Counted from the first letter of the stretch, positions 12,901-25,230 are shown. The stretch is 64,000 nt of DNA from Bugula neritina (GCA_964035545.1 OZ037771.1:14015133-14079132), one strand, 5' to 3'. Translations and numbers: made by a program. Notes: a model not told the origin generated them from the sequence alone.

Positions 12901-13100
12901 AATCGCTGAAACACAGGCCTGTCACAAGTACATGAATGGTAAATTTAGATGTTTTCCTAAAACCATCATCAAAACAGTAAACACACTGCAAAATATTTAT
13001 TTTTACTTTTTCTGCTCAAACATTTAAATGGGCTCTGCAGGATATGACAAATACCAAAATAATTCGGCTTTGTGAACTAGCAAATATGGACAAACAAACA
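10000..13100. other. Left part of giant element 1: no recognised gene
   Basis: The first ~250 bp are less AT-rich (for example 'cgatattagccgcaat'). After that comes AT-rich sequence with a TAC/CTG trinucleotide tract at about 11010-11220 and a short CTG run near 12412-12430. Open frames over the trinucleotide tract give poly-Thr or poly-Val and are not genes. Confidence 0.6.
11008..11222 (+). repeat. ACT/GCT trinucleotide repeat tract
   Basis: Imperfect (TAC/ACT)n with interspersed TGC. It produces spurious open frames on both strands (Thr/Ala-rich on +, Val/Ala-rich on -). Confidence 0.9.
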
Positions 13101-13125
13101 CCCTAATATTCACGCCAAAAGAAAA

Positions 13126-13575
13126 GTCTACGCAGTTGGTGTTCTCAGCATTCTTCCTTGTGAATCAAAAACATGGGCAACATGTGGACTGCAAGAATCA
13201 AAGCTCAGCACTTTTCATACCTGGAGTTTAAGATGCATGTTGAGTAAAATCTGGGAAGATAAAATGATAAATGAAGATGTATTTGAAATCACAGACCCGG
13301 ATTCTCTTTCTTCAAAACTGAATTTCTTCTGTCTTCACTGGGCTGGTCAACATGCCAAAGTATCTCATCCGCCGCACTCGATTGCATGCATTAATATCAA
13401 AAGGAACTCATCCAGCTAGAAGAACTTATATCTAAGGTTTGAGGATGTCCTGAAACAAGAGCTTAAGGAATTTTACATAAAATCCAATCAATTTACCACC
13501 TCTCAAATGGAGGCAAAGCATTCTTGCAGGATGGGCATTCAACACTGGAAACAATATAAAGGGAGCTATGGCTAG
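13126..13575 (+). pseudogene. Non-LTR retrotransposon ORF2 C-terminal fragment
   Basis: The + frame from 13126 to 13419 and a shifted frame from 13432 to 13575 together match the C-terminal part of a common animal non-LTR reverse transcriptase. Visible signs are a VLSILPCESKTWAT-type segment, FHTWSLRCML followed by IWEDKMINEDVF, then HWAGQHAKV, and after the frameshift LRFEDVLKQELKEFYI. In intact relatives these regions read approximately as LLYGSETW, FHxRCLRxIL, DxVxNxEVL, LRWxGHVxRM and RxKDxLKxDLK. The reverse transcriptase palm itself and the endonuclease are missing. The fragment is frameshifted and lies in the left part of giant element 1, with no equivalent seen in copy 2. It is probably a dead nested insertion. 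Confidence 0.7.
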
Positions 13576-13599
13576 ATGTTCAAGACATGAATGCTAAGG

Positions 13600-15180
13600 G
13601 TGTCATGTATATGATCACTGAGATATTTATGACAATCTCTCAATATACCTTAGCATATTAAATATGCTTGTAGTTATAGCTATTACTATAGTTGTTATAT
13701 ATGCTACTAACTAACAAGCAATAACCGTATTACAAACATAGGTGAATAAGAAAAATAATTCAACAGTGGTGATATCAGTATAGGTATTATAATTTAGCAA
13801 TTGGCATACAAATTAAAAATGATGAATATAATGATGGTTAAAGTTATTAGATACCTAAACTTATACCTATATTAATTAAAACAGTGACTTGTTGAAAAAT
13901 AAATAAATTAATATTCATTAAAACTTTATTAAATTAAAAGATAATGTTGAAGTAAAATGAACAGTTAAAATTAATTTATTCACAATAATTTTAACTTTTT
14001 ATGATCAACCTTAAAATAAAAACTCAAGTATTTGTAGCAAAGTTTTGAATAAAGTTGGATTTTGCAACGGTTTGAGATACTTTCACTAGCACTATGTGCA
14101 TAACTGTATAAGTTTTATCATATTAATACAGTTACATACTCATACTCAAATATATAGTAACATTTTCAATAAATCAGGTATTGGTATTGAGATTGCGTTG
14201 GTCGAGATAACATCATGGTTACTCACTTATGGTTGTATACTTTAGCTTATACTTTTAGTTACATGTACTACTGCCCTATTATTAAACTTAATCTTAGTCT
14301 GTCATCACTTAGAAAACATAGTTCAGTCTTGAGGCAAATCAGTTTGAGTGTCGTTAGTTTCATTACCACTAATCATTAGATTTAGTCAGTGTACTTAAAA
14401 TTTATTGATCAATATTACCATCAAATTTAAGTGACTATTATTATGAATACTATATCTATCAAATATCAAAAACTGCAAGCTTAATAAGTATGATTAAGAA
14501 AATCACAGCCAACATGGCGATGATTGAATTGTATGCTCGTGCTATTGAGATTCCTAACATAAAGGTTAACCTTACATAATGATTAGATAACAATCATATT
14601 CAATTTTTCATTACTGTCATTTGTTAGGAAAAGCATCCAGTCATAATTACTCCTATGCTCCAACCAAATAATTGCTTAGCCCCATTTAACAAAAAACCTT
14701 TCCCATCAGGGGTTTCTCACAGGGATGCCAACTATAAACTTGCACAAGTTTTATTTAATAGTAAATTAATTTACTTATATAAAAATTATTACATTCACAG
14801 TGATACATTGATGGTCATAATGTTTTATATATCAATATCATCATTATGATACAATTATCACTATTACTATATGATATCTTATCAATAAAATTTCATAAAG
14901 TTCATGAAAAACATTAAATATAACAATTTAATTAAAACTAAATCACTGCCAAAGGGCAAGGTAAAGTCAAAATTAAATAAGCTATAGGGTGTAGGCTATA
15001 AGTGTAAGTATAATTATCACTATAAAACTAAGTGACTGATGAGTTGGTACTTGGTAGAATAAACATAAAATGAACATAAACAATCATAAACTAAAACACC
15101 ATTACATATATGATTTATGACCCTTTGGTTTCTATTTTTAATTTTAGCTTTACCTTGTCTTTTGGCATTGGTTATAGTAT
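13600..15180. other. AT-rich stretch without recognised gene
   Basis: Very AT-rich. A few short open frames lack homology signs or splice-consistent neighbours. I see nothing further to annotate. Confidence 0.5.
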
Positions 15181-16130
15181 TAGTTTAGGTTACACCACTA
15201 TCAGTTACTATGACTATGAGTATGAGTGAGTAGCCTTGCCCGTAGAACTAGGAGTAAGAGTAGATCACTAGAAGTAGAAGTATGGGTATCGGGGTGTGAC
15301 TATAAGTATAACTCATAGTCATAGTATGATTATCTTACTGAAAGTGATACTCATAAACCTCAAGTGATAATCATAATGATACTCAGCATGACATGTAAGG
15401 TGTATGATAGTCAGTCTCGGTTATACAGAGTAGAATATCAAACTTTAAGTTTAACTGCTACTTTGAAGTAGGACTTAGACATCACCATTTATGGGTATGT
15501 CATGCCGTCATAGACTATAGACATAGTATAAGGTTCTAATACTATAAGTATAACTATTACTACTATAAGTATAAGTCTTTAAGTTTAAGTATAACTATAT
15601 TTACTATTGATTAATTTCGATTTGATACTATTACTATTACTATTAGTAATACTGTATTAGTATTAGTATTACACTTTACAGTATTACTATTAGTATTAGT
15701 TGATCCCATACTGATAGTGATACTCATACCACTACCATTATGATTATGATTAAGAGTACTACAGTGAGTTATACTCACAGCTATACTGATTACTAATTTA
15801 AGATCACTCTAATCAGTAACTGTTATCACTAAGTATTAGTGGATTATTTATCATTTTATGATTTTATCATAGTCATAGTGAAACTGATTGAGTAATACTT
15901 ATAGTTATAGCTATATTCATATTGGTAGTGATACTGATAGTGATGCTGATAGACTTAGACTTAGAGTGTGAGTCAGAGTGAGAGCGATATTCATGTTTAT
16001 AAATATGATTATAACTAAGACTAAGAGTAAGAGCAAATGTAAAGTCTAATCGTGACATTATAACTATTACCATTAGTGCATTCGTATTACTATTAGTATT
16101 AGTATTACTAATTATTAATCTATTTTCCAA
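15180..16130. repeat. Cryptically simple hexamer-like sequence field
   Basis: Dense, unordered recurrence of ACTATT, AGTATT, ACTCAT, ATGAGT, GATACT and similar motifs in both orientations. Neighbouring triplets alternate between xCT/xGT and xAT. It is not a clean tandem array. Similar fields occur at 40500-41180, 52180-52470, 56740-57230 and 57840-58170. Confidence 0.75.
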
Positions 16131-16587
16131 TAATAACCATGCATATGCCCTAGCCTATAACTATAAGTTTGAGCACGCCTATGGTATTCAAAATTGAAAT
16201 TGAATCTTTGGGTCATTTGACCAAAGGAGCCGCGGACTCAATTAGGCATTGGACCTTGGGGGCGATTCTAGTGTTCAAGTAGAACCGATATTCGGTCAAA
16301 ACAGGTCTGGTCTATCATGGTGGCCAGTAATTTATCTGCGCAAATTTACTCGACTCTTGTGTTCATAATAAACTCGGCCTGACTACTCCGCAAATGGGGC
16401 GATAATCATAAATTTCATAATAATATATTATTAGAGACTAATTTAGTATGTATACACATGTCGGTAATTACAATCTAGTTCCATTCTTCAGGAAAACCCA
16501 TTACGGATCAGGTTGGTACTATTGCTATTAGGTTGAGAATATTATTAGTAAAACAATCACAATGTGCTCATTTTTGATATAAATTAT

Positions 16588-16672
16588 TATTACTACTAGT
16601 ACAGTAGTAGTACTAGTAGTAGTAGTACTCTAGTTACTAGTACTAGTAGTAGTAGTACTAGTAGGCCCACTA
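16588..16672. repeat. CTAGTA/TAG simple repeat
   Basis: Alternating 'actagtagtag' and 'tactagta' motifs form a self-complementary microsatellite just outside the start of the inverted 8.5 kb block. Confidence 0.9.
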
Positions 16673-18752
16673 GTAGTTATGGTGTCTAATACCTTGATTG
16701 AGAACTGTGAAAATCATTAGATTTAGTGATAACAGACTACCACTGTAAGTCTGTAAGTGCTTTAGTACTAGATGTACCACAAGTATCAATGCTTTAGGTT
16801 TTTATGGTGTTAAATACTCATTTTTTACAGTGATTGTTATTTTATTGGTACGTGTTCTGTTACTTGTGAGTATTGTTACAATTCCAAATGAATAAGCCAT
16901 TTTAAGTAAATACTCTTATACGGTGTGAATATTGATATGAATTATATGTTTCACATTTACCGCTATAGTTTTATCAGTATGATATACATTTTTTTAATAA
17001 TAATGATCATAAAACATCATCATTAAAAGTGTAAAGTTTTACTCCACTTTTTGGGACCAGTTGCTGCTTCTGGTAGCATAGGTAGAGTCTTTGCTCATTT
17101 ATCCTAACACACTAAGGTTTGAGTTTTATCTTTATTGCAACATCCAAAAACCTTTGCCGACCTTGTTCTTACAATCAACTATGAAACCTTGTGAGTCTAT
17201 GCCTAGTAGATGCATTACTGATAAATAACTAATAATATCTGCTTGTTATATGGGGAAGAATTTTTTGCATAGTAATTTTTCTCGTGTTTGTATTTTGATT
17301 TTTCTAATGTCAATATACTTAAGAAATATCCTGGAAAGCATTTTTTGCCAGTTCATTTCTTCTCTTTATTTCTTGTTCATTTTAACCATGCAATATCAGT
17401 TATTAACTCTCCAAGGTATACTGTTTTAATTATTCGTTGCTCTGGTGTAGCATCTAGGATGGTGTTGATATTAAGTGTGGTGCAGACTTTTTGAAAATCA
17501 TGGCTTTTGTTTTAAAACCTTTCTTATCCATATCACAAAGTTTTCTTGCTTGTTTACCGCAATGAGTCTTAATCTAAATAAAAAAGCAATATTTGATCAA
17601 TTAAATTTTCAATCTGAAATTGGTTTTCAAACTGCTTTTGCCATTTAGTGTTCTTTTGCTGATGCTATATTAATGTGATTTTAAAAGGGAGTTTGCTGCG
17701 TTATTAGATGTACTTATAATATGGGTATTTAAGTTCAATGGGAATATAAATATCCTTTTCATTATTGAAATGTTCACAATGACAACTCTGTTCATATGAG
17801 CTGCTGACTACAACTTAAAAGTTATCTGTTTGGAATGATTTTTATAGACTCTTGATAATGATTGCGTATGATTTACAATACAATACTATTTACCAACTAT
17901 TGTTCGATGGTCACATGTCTTGTTTTATTTTTTCATCTTTTTTGTTTTCAATATGAGCAAACAAATAAGAATTGTATGGGTACGTTAAATTATTATTTAA
18001 TTTTTCAGAATATTTCAGTTGGTGACCACTGTGGAGGAATTGAATGGAAAGCTGCAAAGACGGTTTCAGGCACTTATATGTAAGGCATTGGATATGGAGA
18101 GAGGGAGATCTGTGCTTATCCTTATATAATGCAAGTAAGTTAATTAATGTATTGCTGGCTTTTATTTATATGCATATAAAGTTTGTTTAGTGACTATTTG
18201 TGCTTGAAATTATTTGCAAAATTTAATTTGTCCTCTGCTTATAAAAATCTATTCAGAACTTTTTGCCTGTAGAATCTTCAACGTTTTAATTATATTTTTT
18301 TGGAGTTTTAGAAACAATTTCTTGGTACACAATCTGTTGCTACCAATGTAAGGTGACGGTACTTCTCTTGACTTCTAAAATGCAAGCAAAGCTTGTTTCC
18401 TCTCACGATTACTTTTTGAGTGTGATGTTCGCTAAGGCACACATTTGAACATGTCAGTTACTACACTTTAATAGATGTTTTAGTATTAGATATATTTTAG
18501 TTTTAGGTAACATGAAATATTGAAAATAATGTATGCGAATCTGGTGAATGTTTAGACTTCAACTACCCCTATGCAAATGCAGGTTTAAACCATATAATCA
18601 AACTAAAAATCAATTATTTTTCTTTATATTTGATTTCTAGTTTTTTAGGTGAGAACTTGTTTTGTTTTGTTAAAAATTGTGGTTGGAAAATATCCTTATT
18701 CACCAGGCCACAGCTGCAACATTTACACTGCATGTCATCGTGATTTATGATT

Positions 18753-20360
18753 GAAGGCTAAGTGCAGTGGTAGAGTGTGGCAAGGCATAGGTCTAAGTAC
18801 TGAAGAGACCACGGAGCAGAAAAATATTTATATCTCAAGATGTGGCTTGATTACACAGCATATGAATTATGATGGTAACAAAATATATGCCTTTCAACTT
18901 TAAAGTTTTTTTAAGCTTGCATTAATCTTATTCAAGATAGTATCTGTCCAAGCATTTAACAGCACATTGTAGGCCTATAAGGTTTTGCAAATGTTATTTA
19001 ACTTTGTTTACTACTTGTTTTTTGCTATTTTCAACAACTCGAACATGCCGCCAGTTTTTGTAATTTTCAAACAAGAAATTTCACAAACTCCATCAAATTG
19101 ATTCAAATAGATGTTATATGCACTATGCAGTTACAAAAGAATATTTTATTAACTAATTATGAGTCATAGTGTGTTGTAAAAATCTAAAACTTAACTATGT
19201 ATTATTATGTCTCGTAAGACTATTTTTCAAAAAATTCCAAAGGGTTTTATTTATATATAACTCAAAGCCTGAAAGTTTTTTTTTGTCCAAAGTTCTTATT
19301 GTGACAATTAAAAGTCGCATCATAGTTTTTATTCTGTTGAATTACTTCATCACCCTTCGAAATTATTTCTTTCACTATGATTATTATAGTTGCTACCTAT
19401 GATTACCTAATTCAACATATATTCTTATTGTTATCAATTTTTTTTCATAACTGTCTTAATTCCATTTTCAAAAACGTATTTAAAAATGATATTAGCAAGT
19501 TGAATAGTTAGTTAAATGTGGCTTCAGATGCCATACTGCATACATTGTCACTTTTTACATAGGCAATCATTGTATTTCCTAAATTAATTATTTCTTTTTA
19601 GTTTAAAATGAACTACTCGATGGCTGTTGTGGTGAAGCTGAAAAATGCTGACATAGAAGATGTAATGGAAAGACTTTGTTTTGCTTGTCCAGGTAAATCA
19701 TTTGTACAAAATTAAAAGTCTATTATGATAACAGATGATCTAAAAATAAATTGCATATCTTAAGGCTTAGTGGTAATATAATATACTTTGAGCACAAATT
19801 TAAATGATTAAAAAGCCCTGCATTGCTTACCTAGTATATTATCTCTTTACACATATTAGAAAAAGAAGTCATCATAATTTTTTTACTACAGAACATAGTC
19901 AAATTATTACATTTACTTTTACATGAATAATCAGTTTCTCAGTTTTTTTCTTTATCTTCATGAACAAGCATTAACTTTGAAGACCTAAAAATAATGCACA
20001 CAATTTTGAGGTATTTTTCTTCTTAAGTGTTTAAAATGTTTGACAGTTGGAAGAATATTTGGACATGATGTCAGTATGTTTCCTAGTTTTTCATATGGTT
20101 GAACTTGATTTTTGTCATTCTCCTATACTCCTCAAGTGTGGAGTCCTGAATGTACACTTTTACTACGCTATTGTTCAGGGTTGTTTTAATTTTACTCTGT
20201 TACTTTACTATATTTTAATCAACAAACCCCTAATTTATATTGATGGTATTTATGGTTATATTTTAGTCAAGCTGACCTAACACTTGTTCAGTTCAGGCTC
20301 ATCAATGTATGTTTGGTTTAGAAAATTAAACTGCAATGTGAAGTATTCAGACTAGTTACT
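18753..20360. other. Segment present in arm 1 but absent from arm 2
   Basis: Arm 2 joins the equivalents of 18750 and 20360 directly (near 49040-49060). The left edge, 'gtgcagtggtagagtgtgg', resembles an RNA polymerase III A box, as in tRNA-derived SINEs. No B box or poly-A tail was seen. It is either a 1.6 kb insertion in arm 1 or a deletion from arm 2. Confidence 0.55.
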
Positions 20361-21058
20361 TAACTAAAAAATGCACTAAATGCAAGGAAATATTATGTTA
20401 ATATTTGTTACCATAGTTCATTTCAAACTCATACATGTGATCAACAAAATACTTCATTTTGTTTTGCAGTGTAATCAAGATGAAATTATGAATGATGAAA
20501 TTATGGATGGCAGCCAATTTATTTTGACTATCAGACAAGGACTACAGTTTTTATGGTAATTTCAATTTTTGAATATATCTCTTATATTATACATAAAATG
20601 TTCACCTTCTGCTTTAATTTGCAGCCAGGTTTTACTCATGGCTGCTGTATTCAAGTCACCTCATCACACAGCCAATCTACAAGACTGTCATAAAAGTTGC
20701 TATTATATTTTTTCACCAATTAATTAAAAGAAATAGAACTTCGGCTTCACAAGTGGTGTCACTCTCATACTCATTGTTTTACTTAATTTTGCCATCCTCC
20801 TATTCTTCACTATATTCTTTTAGGTCGCAGTGTTCTGCACTAATCTATGATCTCTTTTGATTTTTAACCCCCATGTTTAAATGTTTTGGTCTTGCTCCCT
20901 TTTTCTGGAGTTTCACACTGATGTAGCTGATTCCCTTCTTGTTTTATTGTTCTCTGCTGCATAGGTGCCCATATTATTCCAGCCTTCTCTTTCCCACAAA
21001 TATAGTTACTGCATTTACTGCCGCCCTGTCTCAGATCCCTTCATTTCTGGGAACGAAG

Positions 21059-21542
21059 CAATATTCCGAAGGCCCATTGCTCCGAAGGTCCATTAGTCCG
21101 AAAATTAGTACACACAGGCATCCTCACTGAGAATATCATTAATATCACTCACAATTCAGTTTAAGTTCTTGCTATATTATTGATCTGTGGGTGGCATGCG
21201 TGTTGCCTATTTGTGATTGTTTAGCCTGAGATTACACTATGATCAATAAGGGCTGTATCGTTTATCAACATTCCATTATGGCTGCTCCATAAACAAAGTA
21301 CACACCAAGCTATTCATTAGCCTGTCACCTCGCAAGCCTGTAATTAATAATGTACCGTACGCATAATCATGTTGATAGATGATGTAGCAAGTAGGCAACA
21401 CACATGCCACCCACAGAGCAATAACATAGCTAGAACTTAAACTGAATTGTGAGTGAAATTAATGATATTCTCATTGAGGATGCCTGTGTGTACTAATTTT
21501 CGGACTAATGGACCTTCGGAGCAGTGGGCATTCAGAATATTG
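21059..21542. mobile_element. 484-bp MITE-like element with long inverted repeats
   Basis: The two halves are inverted copies: CAATATTCCGAAGGCCCATT at 21059 against CAATATTCTGAATGCCC read inward from 21542. Similarity extends about 150 bp into each half, including 'ccgaaggtccattagtccg' and 'gcatgcgtgttgcct'. The orthologous place in arm 2 (near 48340-48375) lacks it, so it inserted after the arms separated. If the related end at 43669 is a guide, the true terminus may be about 7 bp further out (AACTAGT). No clear target duplication was found. There is no coding capacity. Its subterminal sequence is shared with the P-type element at 3822-3910. Confidence 0.8.
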
Positions 21543-22538
21543 ACTAGTTACCCTCATTGCTTATGTAGCACAACTCATCTCCATGAAACCTAATTGATCC
21601 TCTAGGTACTAAGAACTAGGGGCTGTCTGCAGTCATAATTTATTGCCAAAAGACATTGTCAGTCAAATGCACATTTTATATCAGCATTTTCAATTTTGTT
21701 GGCGTCTTCTTGATGGAGCCTTACCCTATTTCTTTTTCTACCCCTGTTTTGCATACTCTGTTGCTATGTGTCACTTCAATGAAACCATCGCCTCAACTTA
21801 TTTAGTTTGACTGTTGAAATATATTTTGCTTTTACAGGTCTAAAAGAAAGTGGCCATTTGAGTTTAAGTGCAGCTTCACTATTGACAAGAACATCTACGT
21901 TAGAGAAGAAAAGCATCTAGCTATATAATCAAGATGATTTGCATCCTGATTGTTACGATACCGCATGGTTCTGTTGTCATACTATTGTTCTTTCATACCT
22001 TTGTACTTTTTATTGTAAAGAGCTAGGCTTGAGCTCTGTAATAGGCAAGCCTACAATATATATTGACTGACAACAAATATGTCATCTCTCTCCCACATAA
22101 TCGCAAGGAGTTACATTCTAGTATTGGTTCTAAAAACTCACACCTTAGTAATTAGATGCATAGCACAAAGTCTTAGCAATAGGGAGTATTGGTAAATTTT
22201 CCACATGAGTGGTGAGAAAATAACACTAACTTGAGACCTTTCTAAAACTCAACATTGCATTGCAAATAAGCTATACTTATTGTGCTTTATTCAGTGCTAG
22301 CTGGTATTTTTCAGACTGTTGGCCACAGCAAAGTATTTTGCCTTTTTTTGTACACATAGCCTAATGGTTGATTTAAGAAAATTGGAAGCTGCAGCCTACA
22401 TGCACTGCAATTCATCATTCTCATTCCGAAATGGATTTCTCATCACCTCATGGAACTAATTACATAACGAAGGAAACCACAACTGATGAGTTACTGCAAC
22501 TACAAATTCACAAAATGCTCAGTCATAGAAGCGAAGTA

Positions 22539-22699
22539 CACTGCGTTTCCATTATCGCATTATGCGAATGGATTTTTTCATTCGGCTAATGGGAACAGTT
22601 ACATCCGATGAAACGCAACTATAAGTTAATGCAAACCACAAACCGCAAATAATCCGTACAGAATTCATTCGCATTATGCGAAGTCATGGAAACGCAGTG
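22539..22699. mobile_element. 161-bp MITE with CACTGCGTTTCCAT ends
   Basis: Perfect 14-bp termini (CACTGCGTTTCCAT at 22539 and its complement ending at 22699), with 'cgcattatgcgaat' just inside each end. Arm 2 has an uninterrupted site (reverse complement of about 47270-47300). Joining the flanks of the insertion recreates the empty site without surplus bases. It has no coding capacity; the superfamily is not determined. Confidence 0.8.
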
Positions 22700-24697
22700 A
22701 TAAAGAAGTCAATGTCAGCCCTGGTGAATATTTACCTAAAAGGCAACAAACAAATTTTACTGCACCATTTCAACAAGTTAAGATATAAAACGCCTATTCT
22801 TTTAATTTGATTGTTCAGCTTGATTTTATTTTTAGATTGTACCAGCTGGTGCAATAAAAATATATTTGGAAAGGCTTCAGTTTTATAGAGGAAAAGCAGT
22901 GAAATAACTTTCGTTTTACCATGCACCCCTAATCAACGCTCTTGTAGTTTAAGAGCTTAGGTTAATAAAGTTTCTCAGCTAATTAATCCCACCTGCACAC
23001 ATTTTTACACATAATTATCAGTCGTCTCAGCACCATGCAATAGTTAGATTAAAAGGGTCATTTATTGACAATTAAAAGCCATAGTTAGCAGAGTAGTTAA
23101 AAGCCTTTTTTCAATAATAAGTTTTTGGTTGCATTTTTCAAGTTATTCTTTCATTGTAAATTAAGATAAAAACAAAAACTGCAGGGCTTACCTACAGCCA
23201 AGTAGAGAAATTATATTCAATATGCTGTCAAAGGCAAACAAACTATATGAACTATTATAATATGATATTAACTATGCACATGTGCTATGCTTCTATTTAT
23301 TTTTGAATTGTGGCTCAGATATGCTAAATACTCGAACTGCGGTTACTTCTTTTTCTGTTCAGCTGTATAAGTCAATAGGTAGTATTTTAGGATTGAAGTT
23401 TTTTCTTAAATAGAATTTCTATAGGGTAGTCTTTAGTATAAATTCTTTGTCTGCTAAAATCTATGAGCAAAATAATATTTATAGTACTCTGTTTTGAAAG
23501 AATAGCACACCATTTGGTACAGGAATTTGGCCCCTATAAAAATGCAAGTGTTGGTGATGGAAGTAGTAAACGAATTGCTACTGCAAGTGTAGAGTAGTGT
23601 GACTTTCAGCCATGACAGAACGTACTTCAGAGCATAATGACATAGCATAACGTCAATAGTTGTGCATTACACGGTTTAGTTGCCTGCTGGCCCGTTTGTA
23701 ACACATTCTGTTAGTGCAAATAAGTGGTAATCCAGTAGGCCTAATGGAACTGCATTCGTGAACTATTTATAGTTAACATATTATGTCAACCACAATATCA
23801 TTACCCTTTGACCATCTTTGTTTTCCATATGCCTATTGTGAACTGCATAATGTTAGCCAACATGTTTTGTAAGCTTATCAGTTTAGCTATAGCTATATAA
23901 ATGCTTGTAAGCTTGCTCGCACCTGGCAATACCATGGTAGGCCAACTGCTAGGACCATGACTAGTGCAGCCACAATTAATATAACCAACCAGCTTTCACT
24001 GTAGTGTGGCCATATGTTTGGCTTTGGTAATATTTTGTCAGAGTGCAAGTCTCAACTGATGCCATAAATTGCAATGTGAAAACTATCATGAATCAAGTAA
24101 TATGTTGGTAAAGATATGCAAAAATGTATAACAAGTCACAAAGTTATCTCAAAACAATCAGGGTTTCAAATTTCATCACTGATGGCCATAGCTCAAGCAA
24201 GTTGAATATCATTGCAACAAAAAGGAAGCAACTTATTTTCTCCAAAAAATTTGTTATTGTAAAAATAAGTAAAACTAATTTAATTTTTAAAATTTACCTC
24301 TAATATTAGTTTAGATCTTTTCATGATTTGCGGACGTAAACCTAAAATTAAGGCTGCATGCATGTTTTCTCAAACCAAAGTGTGTTTACCTATAAAAGAT
24401 AATTTGACTTGTCAATCTATTACCTAGGTCCTAGTACATCAGTGTATATTTATATACCATAGCTCTGACCGCTGGCTGTGCCTTAGTAATAATATACAAA
24501 CTACAGTTTATTTTTAACCGTTGGTTTATTTAATCAAGATACCTTTGCAAGTAGCAACAGAGTCATAGGCCAATTTTAAAACAAGATGGCAATCCACTGC
24601 TAGTAAACACCCTGATGGAATATAACCCACTCATTTTTCTAGCTGTTGTTTATATCATTATAGTATAATCCCTTATGTATTGGCATTCTTCCTAAGA

Positions 24698-24770
24698 TGA
24701 TGCATTGGCTTCGTGGTAAACCGCGTTTCCTTTGCACTCGTTGGGTATGGGTTCAATCCTCGCAGTCAGC
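24698..24770 (+). tRNA. tRNA-like sequence, arm 1 (pseudogene or SINE head)
   Basis: An A-box-like TGGCTTCGTGGT (24706-24717) and a near-consensus B box GGTTCAATCCT (24749-24759) stand at normal tRNA spacing. The stems are poorly paired and the A box is weak. The orthologous place in arm 2 (44500-44575, minus) also looks like a tRNA, but there the A box is the better one, so a functional ancestor is likely. Anticodon not assigned. Confidence 0.4.
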
Positions 24771-25230
24771 TAAATTTTTTGCAATCTTGCATTCTTGTCA
24801 AATACTTCCACTAAATTATTTTTACTAATTTTACACATTGATATGTGTAATAATAGTGATGGGTCAAATATGACTATAGTTGTAGAATTTCTTTCACTTT
24901 TTAAATAACACTCAACAGGTGGACAGTGTATATAGTACATACATATTAGTTAGATACTGAACACTGGGCTAAATATAGGGTTTAGTTATTAAGTAAATAT
25001 TGATAGTTGGTGCAATAATGGAGAAATTAAGTTATGTACATGTTCTTGTGATTACATTTTTATTAACCGCACCCCACGCTAAAATTTGTTATCCAGATGA
25101 AGAAGGTTAAGCTATCAAAGCTTTTAAATTACTGCACAGAAGTGTAAAAATAGCAGCCTATTTCTTCTTGTTATATAGTGAAATGACATTCATTATGTAT
25201 ATAGGCATATATATATATATTTTAATTCTG

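Larger units (their letters stand above)
18009..21920 (+). pseudogene. Exon-like conserved blocks of unknown function, arm 1
   Basis: I do not recognise this gene. Three blocks are conserved with arm 2. 18009-18134 has AG/GT borders and 126 bp in both arms; one frame reads GGIEWKAAKT then, after a TAA present in both arms, EICAYPYIMQ. 18680-18746 reads KYPYSPGHSCNIYTACH. 21838-21920, after a good acceptor, reads ESGHLSLSA and then stops. A further possible exon, 19603-19692 (NYSMAVVVKLKNADIEDV), lies in sequence missing from arm 2; joined to 21838 it would keep phase (FACP then GLKESGHLSL). A block at 20478-20556 is frameshifted relative to arm 2. The shared TAA, the frame differences and the early stop suggest a decayed gene carried by the large element. 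A different exon set that avoids the TAA is possible, since 'atgtaag' is itself a donor-like site. Confidence 0.4.
16690..25230 (+). repeat. Inverted 8.5 kb block, arm 1
   Basis: This segment is homologous, in reverse complement, to 43560-51960. Clear matching blocks are: 16690-16800/51870-51955; 17040-17260/51410-51640; 17280-17560/50620-50885; 17770-17860/50310-50400; 18009-18134/49706-49831; 18390-18560/49260-49460; 20360-20700/48690-49040; 21555-21920/48010-48360; 23490-23640/46440-46600; 23920-24060/45840-46010; and 24830-25000/44280-44470. In the best exon-like block 112 of 126 bases agree. Gaps mark insertions private to one arm. The arms end near 16690 and 25230, well inside giant element 1, so divergence beyond them is higher or other DNA intervenes. 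Confidence 0.85.
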
